NCBI GenBank assembly: GCA_964527265.1
Contig: CAZGOM010000007.1
Span: forward strand, 1 to 64,000
Reading direction: 5' to 3'
Source of the DNA: CAZGOM01 sp964527265
Lineage (GTDB): Bacteria; Planctomycetota; Phycisphaerae; Phycisphaerales; Phycisphaeraceae
Length of the DNA: 64,000 nucleotides
The notes below the pieces were generated by a model. The model did not search any database and was not told where the DNA came from. It saw nothing but the letters and a program-made list of their open reading frames with translations. A program made the position numbers and the translations under genes. Position 1 is the first letter of the stretch; each line of letters begins with the position of its first letter. This document shows, one piece after another, positions 1 to 9,706 of the stretch.

Positions 1-2400
1 CATGGCAAGAGCATGGCGGATGACCTGGAGATTCTGTTTGATCCGTTTGATGATGGTGTTGGGTATGTGCAGTTTTATTTCAGTTTGTCAGGGAAGACGC
101 CGACGGTGTCTGACAATGCGCATCGGGATTCTGAGCCGCTGAGCGAGGTGGTGATTGCGACGCACTTGCCTTACCCGGAGGCGCAGAGCTCGGGGTTTGA
201 TGGGGTGAGGCTGGTGAAGTACCGGTGGTGGGATGAGCAGATTGCGGGATATGCGATTGCGGCCTCGCGATGCCGTTGGCTGTTTGCGTGGTTTGATGCG
301 AAGGAGGTGTTCAGAAATGGGAAGCGGGCGGGGTTTAATGTGGCGCGGTACAGGCCGTACATGGATGAGTTCAGTTCGTGGAACCATGCGTCGGGGAATG
401 GATCGCAGGATGCGCTGAGCCTGGGGAAGCTGTATGCGGCGAAGACGGAGGTGGCGGTGCTGGAGGTGGGTGAGCCGCGGCTGGAGGGGGATTTGTTGAC
501 GGGGGCGGGGGCGGTGAAGGGATTGAAGAGCCGGGCGGCGTTGAGTGCGATTGATCCGCTGGGGGGTGCGGGGGAGGTGACGCCCGAGTGGACGGGGGAG
601 GCGTTCAAGCTGGAGATCAAGACGGGGGGATTGCGTGGGCGGTACAAGATCAAACCAGCGGCGAGTGAGCAGATGATCGAGCCGGGGTATGTGGCGGTGG
701 ATTTGCCGGAGGGGAAGAAGGCGAAGGACTTTAAGTTGAGCCTGACGTGGGATTCGCCGATGGGGGTGATAGCGAACTATTACACGCATGAGCGGCTGGA
801 CCGGGATTTCAGGGCGTTTAAGAAGGTGGGGATTACGCGGTGCCACTGGATTGAGTACAGCAACTGGCCGTCGTTCTGGGAGGGGCCGGCGCTAGGGCCT
901 TACTGGGGTAAGGAATATGCAAGGACGGTGAAGCATGTGGGGAATTACACGGGTGCGGCATGCAAAGCGGCGCATAAGAACGGGATGGAGTTCATTGCGG
1001 ATCTGAAGACGTTTGACCTGGGGTTCAACAGTTATTTTTCTGAGAAGCCGTTCAAGAAGAGTTCGTCGTGGGAGGAGCTGGAGAGGAAGTATTCGGCGTG
1101 CGTGCCGGAGATTGCGGCGCATCCGGAGGCGACGATGCAGACGAACCCGGCGTGGCGGCAGGAGCCGAACCTGCCGGTGGGGCGTGTGGTGTTTTACAGC
1201 GATGTGGCGTTTGGAGCGATTAAGCTGGGGAGCGTGAAGGTGTATGTGTCGGATGACAATGTGAAGTTCACAACGATTAAGGCGACGGTGAAGACGGGGA
1301 TGGTGAACCGGGCGCATCAGAGGTGGACGCCGGCGGGGAATGTGCCGGAGACGGGGAAAGCGAAGAATTGGTTTATTGAAGTGTCGGGGCTGAAGACAAG
1401 CAAGCGGTATCTGGCGTTTAAGGTGAATGGGGAGAAGTTTGAGTTCTGGCATCGCGGGTTCATGTTTGCGGAGGCGTTTGGGGTGGATGGTAAGCCGTGC
1501 GTGGTGACGGCGGCGACATCTGGTGGAATGGAGAAGGGGTTCACATTCTGGAAAGGTTGGCAGGGGTGGAGCAACCAGACGGAAGCGGTGATCCAGCGGA
1601 GGAACTGGATGTCGGATGGGGTGTGCGTGGCGTTTGCGGAGACGACGAACATGCCGACGCTGCTGGACCCGTCGTTTGAGACATCGCGGCAGATCTGGCT
1701 GGACCGGATCAAGATGCTGATCGATTTGGGCGTGGATGGAGTGGATATCCGGACGTATTGCCACCATAACGGGCCGATGCATTACTTGAAGTTTGCATTC
1801 GCGCAGCCGGTGATCGATACGTTCAAGAGCCTGTACAAGCGGGAGCCGGGATTGAACGATGCGGATTATGAAAAGATCCGAAACATCCGCGGGGATTTTT
1901 ATACGCAGTTCATGCGGTCGGCGAGCAAGCTATTGAAGAGCCATGGGAAGAAGCTGATCGCGGAAGTGGAGTCGGGTGTGGAAGTGCCGGCGAATCTGCA
2001 TGTGCGGATGCAGTTGCCGGTGCAGTGGAAGGAATGGGTGAAGGAGGGATTACTGGATGAGGTGCATATCAAGTGGCTGAGCCCGTGGAGCTTGTTTGCA
2101 CATGAGGATGTGCTGCCGTTTTGCAGGAAGCATGGCGTGAAGGTGCATGTGATAAGCCGTTGTCTGCATTATGGGCCGGGGAGGCGGCATCGGGAGGCGG
2201 CGATGCACCTGGTGAGCGACAGCGTGAGGAGCGGTTTTGATGGGTATCGATGGTATGAGCAGCAGAATTTTTCGGATTTGAACCAGGAAGGGTATCCGAG
2301 CTTCAAGGGGCCGATCGTGGATTATTTTGGAGCGGTTAGGCACACGCTGGAGGTGATGGGGGGAAAGTGCGAGATTAGTCAAAATGGAGGCAAGAAATAA
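1..2400 (+). CDS. Large carbohydrate-active-type protein, 5' end outside the window
   Basis: The frame is open to base 1, so the N-terminus is missing and the ATG at 13 is probably internal. The visible part is about 799 residues. The first 230 or so resemble a CBM9/DOMON-type beta-sandwich (for example DDLEILFDPFDDG near the start), followed by a region with a TIM-barrel feel: strands such as VDGVDIRTYCHHNG and KKLIAEVESG, and a C-terminal DEVHIKWLSPWS stretch. Planctomycetes carry many such glycoside-hydrolase-like proteins (GHL/GH10-like), but I cannot assign a family or substrate. Export is likely but the signal peptide would lie upstream of the window. It ends 146 bp before a convergent O-antigen ligase-like gene. 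The gene is real (long, uninterrupted, consistent G-ending codons); the function is only a class guess. Confidence 0.75.
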   Translation, partial: HGKSMADDLEILFDPFDDGVGYVQFYFSLSGKTPTVSDNAHRDSEPLSEVVIATHLPYPEAQSSGFDGVRLVKYRWWDEQIAGYAIAASRCRWLFAWFDAKEVFRNGKRAGFNVARYRPYMDEFSSWNHASGNGSQDALSLGKLYAAKTEVAVLEVGEPRLEGDLLTGAGAVKGLKSRAALSAIDPLGGAGEVTPEWTGEAFKLEIKTGGLRGRYKIKPAASEQMIEPGYVAVDLPEGKKAKDFKLSLTWDSPMGVIANYYTHERLDRDFRAFKKVGITRCHWIEYSNWPSFWEGPALGPYWGKEYARTVKHVGNYTGAACKAAHKNGMEFIADLKTFDLGFNSYFSEKPFKKSSSWEELERKYSACVPEIAAHPEATMQTNPAWRQEPNLPVGRVVFYSDVAFGAIKLGSVKVYVSDDNVKFTTIKATVKTGMVNRAHQRWTPAGNVPETGKAKNWFIEVSGLKTSKRYLAFKVNGEKFEFWHRGFMFAEAFGVDGKPCVVTAATSGGMEKGFTFWKGWQGWSNQTEAVIQRRNWMSDGVCVAFAETTNMPTLLDPSFETSRQIWLDRIKMLIDLGVDGVDIRTYCHHNGPMHYLKFAFAQPVIDTFKSLYKREPGLNDADYEKIRNIRGDFYTQFMRSASKLLKSHGKKLIAEVESGVEVPANLHVRMQLPVQWKEWVKEGLLDEVHIKWLSPWSLFAHEDVLPFCRKHGVKVHVISRCLHYGPGRRHREAAMHLVSDSVRSGFDGYRWYEQQNFSDLNQEGYPSFKGPIVDYFGAVRHTLEVMGGKCEISQNGGKK

Positions 2401-2473
2401 ACTATTGCGGCGCCAGTCCAAGTTCCTTGGGGTAATGCATATGGATGGGATGTATAGGACATAGCAGTGGCAG

Positions 2474-2490
2474 TGGATGTATTACATCCA
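2474..2490. promoter_or_regulatory. Short palindrome in the convergent gap
   Basis: TGGATGTA and TACATCCA flank one T, forming a perfect 8-bp inverted repeat between two convergent genes. It has no T-run, so it is a poor intrinsic terminator, and there is no adjacent promoter. It could be a protein-binding site or a weak hairpin (GGATG stem, TATTA loop) ending transcription from either side. Function is not established. Confidence 0.25.
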
Positions 2491-2546
2491 ATAGAATGAC
2501 AATATGGGCAATTCTTGGCTGCCAAAACCTTTCTATTGAATTAGTT

Positions 2547-3869
2547 TCAGGGTTCAGAGGCCTTAGCGGCTGGAAAAGCCGGCGGACGAGACATTACTGG
2601 CCAAGATTGTGATTTGGTAAACCTTGGCAGGGGCGGTAACGCTGTTTGATATGTGGGGGTTTCGGCGTATTGGAGATAAAGGGAAACCCAACAATTGATG
2701 ACAATGATGGCGTAGGTCGTGGCGATATTGTGGCTGAAAAAACCAGAAACGACCATGGTCGTTACATAGGGAAAGCGCCAAGTGCGCTTGGAAGGATGGG
2801 TGCCAGCGACAACGGAGTAGATCATGAGGGGGTAAAGTAAAAAGCCAAGGAATCCATTTTCAACGGCAAAAAGCATGTACATATTATGCGTTGATAATTC
2901 CATGCTCCAGGTTTGTGTTCCGCCGTATCCGATGCCAATGATGGGATCATGGAGAAATTGTTGCCAGGCGAAGTTCAGAATGTCGAACCGTCCTTCAGAT
3001 CCAAAACTCGTGACATCGGTGTTACTGCCTTGGAGCAGACTGAGGCGAGTTCTGACGTTCTCGACGTTGGCGTCAAGGTTTTGAGTAAGTGCGGGGAGGA
3101 TAATCAGGATGAGCAAAAGGTAAGCGCTTCCCACACTCAGAATGATGTTGACAATGTGGCGTGCCTTAACCTGCCCTGCCAGGATAATAGTAAAGGAAGC
3201 GGCAGCAAAAGTGACGATATTGCTTCTGGAGAGAGAAGCGAGAATGCCAATGCCAGCAGGGATGAAAGCGGTCCATCGGTATTTTTCAGGAATGACCGCG
3301 AGCGAAACCAAAAGCCCAAGGAGGAGAGCGAAGGCAGAGGCATTGGGGTTAACATAAAAGCCTGCCCCACGCCCGGCAATCGAGAGTGGGATGTCTTTAG
3401 GGATCATGACCCCAGGATGTGTCAGGTCGTAGACGGCCAGAATACAACCTAGAAGGGTAATAGCGGCTATTGCCTGCCCTGCCAGTTTGTGGTTTTGACG
3501 GGAGTAGTCGAAGACCAGAAAGCAGGTGATGGTCAGAAGGATGGTGCCAAGGAGGCGGGGCCCCGCCGGGTTGAGATTCGGGTCAAGGATCTCACCGCCT
3601 GTTGTGACAAGCGCCATTACAGTCAATCCGATGAACCAGATAAAGTAAGGCTGATTTAAGACGCGAAAAGGGGACTTGACCAGAGCCAACGGCAATGATA
3701 GGAGCAAAATGGCAACAATGACAGTTGAAGGCGGTATTGGAGAGCGGAGAGTGAGATAGAGGAATTCAAAAAAATTGGAGAAAATGAAGAGTGGGATGAG
3801 TATCGCCAAGAAACAGGCGTAGAACTTTATAATCAGGTTCATAAAAAGTCGATTGCCTTTTGAGCGCAT
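2547..3869 (-). CDS. O-antigen ligase / polysaccharide polymerase family membrane protein
   Basis: 440 residues with about eleven hydrophobic segments. A long periplasmic-type loop near residues 280-340 is followed by a motif (GIGYGGTQTW, then STHNMYM) typical of the Wzy_C/WaaL O-antigen ligase family. Members either polymerise undecaprenyl-linked repeat units or transfer glycan to an acceptor in the membrane. Sequence alone does not separate polymerase from ligase. It is the last minus-strand gene of the surface-polysaccharide locus and sits 149 bp downstream of the flippase gene, which supports a polymerase (Wzy) role. The start at 3869 gives the expected first transmembrane helix right after a short basic N-terminus. 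Confidence 0.8.
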   Translation of the reverse strand: MRSKGNRLFMNLIIKFYACFLAILIPLFIFSNFFEFLYLTLRSPIPPSTVIVAILLLSLPLALVKSPFRVLNQPYFIWFIGLTVMALVTTGGEILDPNLNPAGPRLLGTILLTITCFLVFDYSRQNHKLAGQAIAAITLLGCILAVYDLTHPGVMIPKDIPLSIAGRGAGFYVNPNASAFALLLGLLVSLAVIPEKYRWTAFIPAGIGILASLSRSNIVTFAAASFTIILAGQVKARHIVNIILSVGSAYLLLILIILPALTQNLDANVENVRTRLSLLQGSNTDVTSFGSEGRFDILNFAWQQFLHDPIIGIGYGGTQTWSMELSTHNMYMLFAVENGFLGFLLYPLMIYSVVAGTHPSKRTWRFPYVTTMVVSGFFSHNIATTYAIIVINCWVSLYLQYAETPTYQTALPPLPRFTKSQSWPVMSRPPAFPAAKASEP

Positions 3870-4018
3870 TTGGACGCCAGATGCGCTGATGCCGAGTCAA
3901 CGGATCAGGCAGTGGACCCGTATTATAGTGTAACAATGGCGGTGTTCAACAGGTTTATGGGTAAGTTCTGACGCAGCAGGGCAAATACATTTGAAAAACG
4001 AGGAGAGAAGGCGGAGGA

Positions 4019-5275
4019 TTAGACTGTCGTTACGTGGCGGTATTGAGCGAGAGTGATGATGAACATGACAAGGGCAATGATGATTGTGGTGATGGAAGTG
4101 GTTATGGCGGCGCCGACGGCTCCGTATTGCGGAATGAAGATGTAGTAGGTGATGAGGGAGAAGGCGATGCCGGCGACGCTCAAAAGGCTGGCCAGCCAGC
4201 CTTTGTTGGAAGCCTGGAGGACGCGGGCCATGACTGTGATCTGATTGTAGGCGAAGAGGCCCGGCAGGAGCATGACCATGAGATTGGCGGTTTCGGTGTA
4301 GGCTTTGCCATAGAGGATGGGGATGCAGAACCATCCTCCGATGGCCATGGCCAGTGCGCCGAGAGTGGACCATTTGATGGATTTTGCAAGTGCTTGCAGG
4401 AGGACCATACGTCGGGATTTGTCATCGGGGGCGGCGGCGAGGTTGTTGAATGCGACGATGCCGATGGAATTGCCAACATTATTCAGGACTTCGGCGATTT
4501 TAAGGGCCTCACCATAGAGACCGATGGTGCCGACCGTGGCATAGCCGGAGAGGAAGTACTGTTCCAGGCGAATGTTGCGCGTGTTGACGGATTCGCCGAT
4601 CCAGGAACTGAGGCCATATGGCACGGCTTTTTTCATGAACGCGACGGAGAACGAGAATGTCAGGCCATGCTTTACGTGAAGAATATAGTAGCTGCCGATG
4701 TTGATAACACCCCAGGCGAAGACCTGCCAGATGAGTGCGGCGCGGTAACCCAGATGGAAGACGACGACGAGGGTGGCCATTCCAAGGGCTGTGGTGATGC
4801 GGAGTATGAGACTTGAGGTGTTGAAAAGTCCATATTCATTGACGGCCAGGAAGAGCCTGGGAAGAATGACATTGATTCCCTGGAACATGGCCCCGATAAG
4901 AATGAGCGCCACATCAAAAGAGGAAAGCGCGCGACCACCGGCCCCGAGGAGATCAAAGAACCAAAGCACGCAGATCGCCAGACCGGTGACGGTGGCAAGG
5001 CCCAGGGCAGTGACGCATGAGGAGAAGCCAGCTTCCTGGATGGTGAACTGCTTGGAGCCGACGAAATAGTTTGTGGCAGTCCCGATGCCAAAGATGGTGA
5101 GCATGGGGAGTGTCATGAGCAAGGTGGCAAAGGCGAGGATGCCGCGCTCATCGGGCCCGAGGTATCTGGCCAAGGGTACGCCGAGGGCGACACTGATGGC
5201 CAGGGCGAGGGTGTTGGTCAGGAAAATTTTTCCTGCCGGGCCGGCATTGGTGAATCGTAGGAGAAGCTTTTTCAA
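4019..5275 (-). CDS. Polysaccharide flippase, Wzx-like (MATE/MVF superfamily)
   Basis: 418 residues and about twelve membrane segments. The N-terminus, LRFTNAGPAGKIFLTNTLA followed by GVPLARYLGPDERG, is characteristic of Wzx/RfbX-type oligosaccharide flippases (residues roughly 7-50). The protein should move undecaprenyl-diphosphate-linked repeat units across the inner membrane. It lies between a glycosyltransferase gene (start region at about 6475, end at 5312) and the polymerase-like gene, the normal Wzx/Wzy arrangement. A 36-bp gap separates it from the upstream gene, so co-transcription is likely. It could instead export another lipid-linked glycan. Confidence 0.82.
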   Translation of the reverse strand: MKKLLLRFTNAGPAGKIFLTNTLALAISVALGVPLARYLGPDERGILAFATLLMTLPMLTIFGIGTATNYFVGSKQFTIQEAGFSSCVTALGLATVTGLAICVLWFFDLLGAGGRALSSFDVALILIGAMFQGINVILPRLFLAVNEYGLFNTSSLILRITTALGMATLVVVFHLGYRAALIWQVFAWGVINIGSYYILHVKHGLTFSFSVAFMKKAVPYGLSSWIGESVNTRNIRLEQYFLSGYATVGTIGLYGEALKIAEVLNNVGNSIGIVAFNNLAAAPDDKSRRMVLLQALAKSIKWSTLGALAMAIGGWFCIPILYGKAYTETANLMVMLLPGLFAYNQITVMARVLQASNKGWLASLLSVAGIAFSLITYYIFIPQYGAVGAAITTSITTIIIALVMFIITLAQYRHVTTV

Positions 5276-5311
5276 GTGTGGATTTGTTTTCGGAGAAGGC
5301 AGTACTTGTGA

Positions 5312-6475
5312 TCAGACGGTGCGGCCGGCAACGATGTTTTCGTACATGGTGCAGTATTGGTCGACGATCGCCTTGATAGAGAAATTGGCAATGACGCGGG
5401 CGCGGTTTTTATCCCCCAACTCTTTTCGGGCCTGGGGCGCCATATTTGCGATCTTGAGGGCGGCCTGGGCGAGGCGAGATGCGTTGCGCACAGGAGCAAC
5501 TAAGTCCGCGTTGTCCACCACCCAGGCGGAGTCGCCAGCGTCGGTGACGACACAGGGAAGCGCAGTGGACATTGCTTCACCGACGACATTGGGAAAGCCT
5601 TCGGTGAAGGAACTGGAGACATAGCAATCCAGGGCGGCCATGTAGGGAACGACATCCTGGGTTTCGCCGCGCATAACGACTTTGCCTTCGAGGGCGTTGC
5701 GGCGGATCCCATCGGCAATGATGGGTGTTGCCATATTGACATCGCGGCCAACCATCAAGAAACGGGCGTTTGGAACGTCGCGGGCAATGATGCCTGCGGC
5801 ATCAAGAAAATTGGGATGGTCTTTCATGGGATGAACACGGCCAATGAGGCCAAAGAGAAGTTGGTGGCCGTCGACACCAAGTTCCTTGCGCATCTGGGCG
5901 TAAACCGCGGGATTGGGACTGAAGAGGGTAGTATCGAAGCCGTTTGGGATGACACGCGTGCGTTTTAAGGGATAGCCAAAGCGGGCATGGTGGCCTGCGC
6001 TGACCCTGGAGTTGTTGACGATGACTTTGGCCCATCGGGAAAAGAGGCCGTTTAAGAGAATGACGCCTGCCGTTGTCATGGGCTCATCGCGCAACCTGTA
6101 GAGGGAGTGCCGGATGTTCCAGCAGCAAGGAATGCCGGTGCGGATGTTGGCCCATGTGCTGGCGAGATTGCCGTGATACATCCATCCCTGGAGGATGTCG
6201 GGGCTGGAAGAACGGATTGCGCGGATCAGTTTTTTTTCGCCGTTGAAACTGATGGAACGGCGATTCATATTCAGGCATTCGACCTTGATGCCTAAGGCTT
6301 GGATCCTGTCGGCCGTATGGCCGCGACCGATCAGGCCGATGACTTCGTGCTCAATACCCTGGCCTTTGGAGTATGCGAGCAGCTTGTAAAGCATGCTTTC
6401 GGCCCCACCTGTATTGAGCCCTGTGATGATATGGATGACTTTTGGCATGAAATGTTTTGACGAATCTTTACTCAT
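5312..6475 (-). CDS. Family 4 glycosyltransferase
   Basis: 387 residues from the ATG at 6475, which overlaps the stop of the upstream glycosyltransferase as ATGA. A longer open frame runs to 6580, but the extra residues are low-complexity, Arg/Pro-rich and lie inside the neighbouring gene. The N-terminus (KVIHIITGLNTGGAE) is the acceptor-binding motif of GT4 enzymes, and TEGFPNVVGEA carries the canonical E-x7-E donor-binding motif. It should add a sugar from an NDP donor to the growing lipid-linked oligosaccharide at the cytoplasmic face. Donor and linkage cannot be read from the sequence. Confidence 0.85.
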   Translation of the reverse strand: MSKDSSKHFMPKVIHIITGLNTGGAESMLYKLLAYSKGQGIEHEVIGLIGRGHTADRIQALGIKVECLNMNRRSISFNGEKKLIRAIRSSSPDILQGWMYHGNLASTWANIRTGIPCCWNIRHSLYRLRDEPMTTAGVILLNGLFSRWAKVIVNNSRVSAGHHARFGYPLKRTRVIPNGFDTTLFSPNPAVYAQMRKELGVDGHQLLFGLIGRVHPMKDHPNFLDAAGIIARDVPNARFLMVGRDVNMATPIIADGIRRNALEGKVVMRGETQDVVPYMAALDCYVSSSFTEGFPNVVGEAMSTALPCVVTDAGDSAWVVDNADLVAPVRNASRLAQAALKIANMAPQARKELGDKNRARVIANFSIKAIVDQYCTMYENIVAGRTV

Positions 6476-7617
6476 CGGGGGTTTGGAGGGAGGCCCATCG
6501 CTTCCAGATAGGCATCTGCTACGCGGTCTGCACGGTAAGGGGCGGTGTCTGCGGGGGTGGCGCGTATGGGTTTTTGCCATGCATCAAGAATGGCTTGGCT
6601 GAGTGCGGCATGATCGCCGACAGGGACGAGGCGACCCAGGCGGCCGTTGTCGAGGATGTCACGTGGTCCGGTGACGCAGTCGGTGCTGGCGACGCTGGCG
6701 CCAGCGCAGAGAGCCTGCAGGAGAGTATTTGGCATGCCCTCAATTTTGGAACACAGGACAAACACGCTGGCATTTTTCATGTAAGCGTACGGATTGGATT
6801 GGAAGCCTGCGAAGCGAACACTGTCCTGGATACCCAGCTTGACCGTCAGGGCGGCGAGGTTTTCTTTCTCAGGCCCGTCACCGACGAGAATGAGGCGAAA
6901 TTTTTCTTCATTGATGCGAGGTTTCATGGCCTGGAGGAGCGTTGGAACATCTTTTTCGGGTGAAAGCCGGCCTACCCAGACGACAGTGGGGCGGGATTTT
7001 TCGTACAGCCATGGTTCTTCAACCACGGTGTTGACGAGGCGCTCGAACTGTTCATCAATGACGGGATTGGGGACGATATTCACGCGCGCTTCGGCGATGC
7101 CCTGCGCTTGCACAAGGTCCAACTTGCCTGCTTTGGTTCCGACGACATAAGCGTGCGCGAAATGGGAAAGGAAAATGCTGATGCGGGTAATAGGGCCATT
7201 TCCGGCCACAAGTTTGAGGCCGGCTGTAGATGTCGCAAGGCGAAGCACAATGCGACCGCGGAAGAAAGCCAAAGGACGTGCAAGGATGACAGGAAGGATC
7301 AGATGGATCGGAGTCATGAGGATGGCAGCGGGCCTTTGCGTGCGCAGGTAGCGGACAAGAGGGAAAGTGGTGGCTAAGGCGCGCGATGATTTAAGATCGA
7401 TGATGCGGACGTCGCCTGACACCTCATTTAACAACTGGCCTTTGGCGGAGACAAAAAGAAGATCGACGTTGTATCCCCGGGTGGCGATCTGATTGGCGAG
7501 ATTGATCATGACGCGTTCGGCACCGCCGACATTGGCGGTCGGGACAAACAGGGCGACACGGGGCGCATCGGATTGGTGCTGCGGCTGGTTTTTATTATTG
7601 GCCGTGGGTGTGTTCAT
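6472..7617 (-). CDS. Family 4 glycosyltransferase with a Q variant of the E-x7-E motif
   Basis: 381 residues. RVALFVPTANVGGAERVMINLA marks the N-terminal Rossmann domain of GT-B family 4 enzymes, and PTVVWVGRLSPEKDVPTLLQA marks the start of the C-terminal donor domain. The usual E-x7-E reads E-GMPNTLL-Q here, so the second acidic residue is glutamine. Such variants occur among active GT4 enzymes, so this is not evidence of inactivity. The stop overlaps the next glycosyltransferase start by 4 bp, implying translational coupling. A short low-complexity N-terminus (MNTPTANNKNQPQHQ) precedes the fold. Confidence 0.83.
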   Translation of the reverse strand: MNTPTANNKNQPQHQSDAPRVALFVPTANVGGAERVMINLANQIATRGYNVDLLFVSAKGQLLNEVSGDVRIIDLKSSRALATTFPLVRYLRTQRPAAILMTPIHLILPVILARPLAFFRGRIVLRLATSTAGLKLVAGNGPITRISIFLSHFAHAYVVGTKAGKLDLVQAQGIAEARVNIVPNPVIDEQFERLVNTVVEEPWLYEKSRPTVVWVGRLSPEKDVPTLLQAMKPRINEEKFRLILVGDGPEKENLAALTVKLGIQDSVRFAGFQSNPYAYMKNASVFVLCSKIEGMPNTLLQALCAGASVASTDCVTGPRDILDNGRLGRLVPVGDHAALSQAILDAWQKPIRATPADTAPYRADRVADAYLEAMGLPPNPR

Positions 7618-7656
7618 CGCGAGCTTTTGGAGTGCGTTTAAAAAGGAATAGAGGGC

Positions 7657-9636
7657 TTAAGGAGCGGTTTTACGTGAAAGGATGGATTTGTAGTTCCGGA
7701 GCCAGGCTTGGAACATCAAAACGTTCCAGAGCCGTGCGTTGTGGTCATGACGCTGGTTAACCTGCTGTTGTAGCAGGGTGGTGATTGCGGCGGGTTTAAA
7801 TATGGAGTCGGCCGATACCGCCTGGGGGGAGAGTAGATCAAGCATCCAGCTTTTGAGGGGGCCGTTGAGCCAATGTTTGACCGGGACGCCGAAACCCATT
7901 TTGGGGCGGTCAATGAGACTTGCGGGAACGTATTCGTAGAGGATTTGGCGCAGGATTGATTTTCCCTGGCTGGCCCTGAATTTCTGATCGAATGGGAGTC
8001 GCCATGCGGCTTCGACAACCCGATAATCCAGCAAGGGAGCCCGGGTTTCAAGGCTGACGGCCATGCTGGCGCGGTCGACTTTAACCATGATGTCATCGGG
8101 AAGATACGTTGTGGCGTCGAAGAGCATCATCTGGTTTTCAACGGCCAGATGATCCAAGGTCAACGGATTTGCCGTGATAAGCCGATCAGCGCTGATGCCC
8201 TCCAGGAGCAGGTGTGTGGTGTCCTCGAAACGGGTGAGGCACTGAAGATAGAAGTCGATGGGCGTGCGGAAGGGGAGGCGGCGTCCTGCGCTGTGGAGGC
8301 GGCTGGCCAGGGCCATACGCCGGGCGCGGAGTGATTTGGCCGGCATGGGCATTCCAGCGAGAACCTGAGACAGCAGATGCATTGAACCGCCACCGAGGGA
8401 GCGACCCAAGCGCGGCAGTTTCTGCAAGCGTCCGAGCATTTGGGCGGCCTCTTGATAGCGACTGTAGCCGTAGAAGAATTCATCCCCGCCGTCGCCGGAA
8501 AGCGCGACAGTGACATGGCTCCTGGCGAGCTTGGAAACAAGATACGTTGGGATTTGTGATGAGTCCGCGAAGGGCTCGTCAAACATGTGGGGCAGGAGCG
8601 GGATGACGTCGAGGGCATCCTGGGGGGAGACGTAGAACTCGGTGTGATCGGTGCCCAGATGGTTTGCGACGGCTTTGGCGTGCGGCGCTTCGTTGTAATC
8701 GTCTTCCTTGAAGCCGATGGAAAATGTCTTGACCGGTCTCGAAGAGTTAGCCTGCATGAGTGCGGTGACAAGGCTGGAATCAATCCCCCCGGAGAGGAAG
8801 GCGCCAAGGGGGACATCCGAGATCATCCGGATCTTGACTGCGTCGAGAAGGGTATTCTTGAGCTGTTTGATGTTTTCATCAAACGAGAGTTTTGAAGGAT
8901 CAGCCAGGCCTGATTTGGCTATGGCTACATGATCCCAATACAGACTGGGACGAGGGAGGGTGCCCTGTTGAATAGACGCGGAGGTGAATTGGATCCAGCC
9001 GCCGGGGGGGAGCTTGAAGATGCCCTTGAAAATGGAATACGGGGCGGGAATATAGCTGAATTGAAGAAAGAGGGACAGGGCGTTTTGATCAATGGGAGCG
9101 TTCCAGTCGGGATGCTCCCAGAGGGATTTGAGTTCGGAACCGAAAAGAAGCGTGGTTTTGCCCAATCCATAGTAGAGCGGTTTTTTTCCGATGCGATCGC
9201 GGGCGAGGGTCAGGTTTTTTTCCTGTGTATCCCAGACGGCGAAGGCGAACATGCCGTTGAAACGCTGAAGCGATTTTTCAATGCCCCATGCGCTAAAGCA
9301 AGCGAGCATGACTTCTGTGTCAGAGTGTCCGCGCCAGGGTGGGGCAACGCCTTCCTTGGCGAGCGCGTCGCGAAGGTCTTGGAAGTTATAGACTTCTCCA
9401 TTGAATACCATGACGTATCGTCCGTCGTGGGAGGCCATCGGTTGATGGCCTAAGGGGGAGAGGTCGAGGATAGAGAGGCGACGATGCCCAAGCGCCAGGC
9501 CGTGCGCGGAATCAACGAAATGGCCCTGATCGTCAGGACCGCGGTGGACGATGGCATCGGTCATGGCGGAGCAGAGTGCCTTAAGCGATTCGGGGGAGAG
9601 TCCGGCCTTGGACATAAATCCTGCTAAACCACACAT
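7657..9636 (-). CDS. Asparagine synthetase-like glutamine amidotransferase, copy 1
   Basis: 659 residues. The start MCGLAGF exposes Cys2, the class II glutaminase nucleophile. The N-terminal domain (about 1-200) is followed by a synthetase domain carrying the PP-loop SGGIDSSLV (about residue 285) and SGDGGDEFFYGY. The chemistry is glutamine-dependent, ATP-driven amidation. In polysaccharide loci such AsnB/WbpS-like proteins amidate uronic acids rather than make asparagine, and a nucleotide-sugar dehydrogenase gene lies at 12445-13737, so sugar-uronamide formation is my inference. A close paralogue lies at 10408-12381 with an acyltransferase gene between them. The family is certain; the acceptor is not. 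Confidence 0.85.
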   Translation of the reverse strand: MCGLAGFMSKAGLSPESLKALCSAMTDAIVHRGPDDQGHFVDSAHGLALGHRRLSILDLSPLGHQPMASHDGRYVMVFNGEVYNFQDLRDALAKEGVAPPWRGHSDTEVMLACFSAWGIEKSLQRFNGMFAFAVWDTQEKNLTLARDRIGKKPLYYGLGKTTLLFGSELKSLWEHPDWNAPIDQNALSLFLQFSYIPAPYSIFKGIFKLPPGGWIQFTSASIQQGTLPRPSLYWDHVAIAKSGLADPSKLSFDENIKQLKNTLLDAVKIRMISDVPLGAFLSGGIDSSLVTALMQANSSRPVKTFSIGFKEDDYNEAPHAKAVANHLGTDHTEFYVSPQDALDVIPLLPHMFDEPFADSSQIPTYLVSKLARSHVTVALSGDGGDEFFYGYSRYQEAAQMLGRLQKLPRLGRSLGGGSMHLLSQVLAGMPMPAKSLRARRMALASRLHSAGRRLPFRTPIDFYLQCLTRFEDTTHLLLEGISADRLITANPLTLDHLAVENQMMLFDATTYLPDDIMVKVDRASMAVSLETRAPLLDYRVVEAAWRLPFDQKFRASQGKSILRQILYEYVPASLIDRPKMGFGVPVKHWLNGPLKSWMLDLLSPQAVSADSIFKPAAITTLLQQQVNQRHDHNARLWNVLMFQAWLRNYKSILSRKTAP

Positions 9637-9706
9637 GGGACATACTTTCTGGTTTGATTTTCGGGTTGGTTGATTGGGCCGGAAATGTGTGACAAGAGTG
9701 AGGGTA

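Noticed and set aside
2474..2490. Rho-independent terminator at the first palindrome
   Set aside because: A 1-nt centre and no T-run make it unconvincing; kept only as a low-confidence palindrome.
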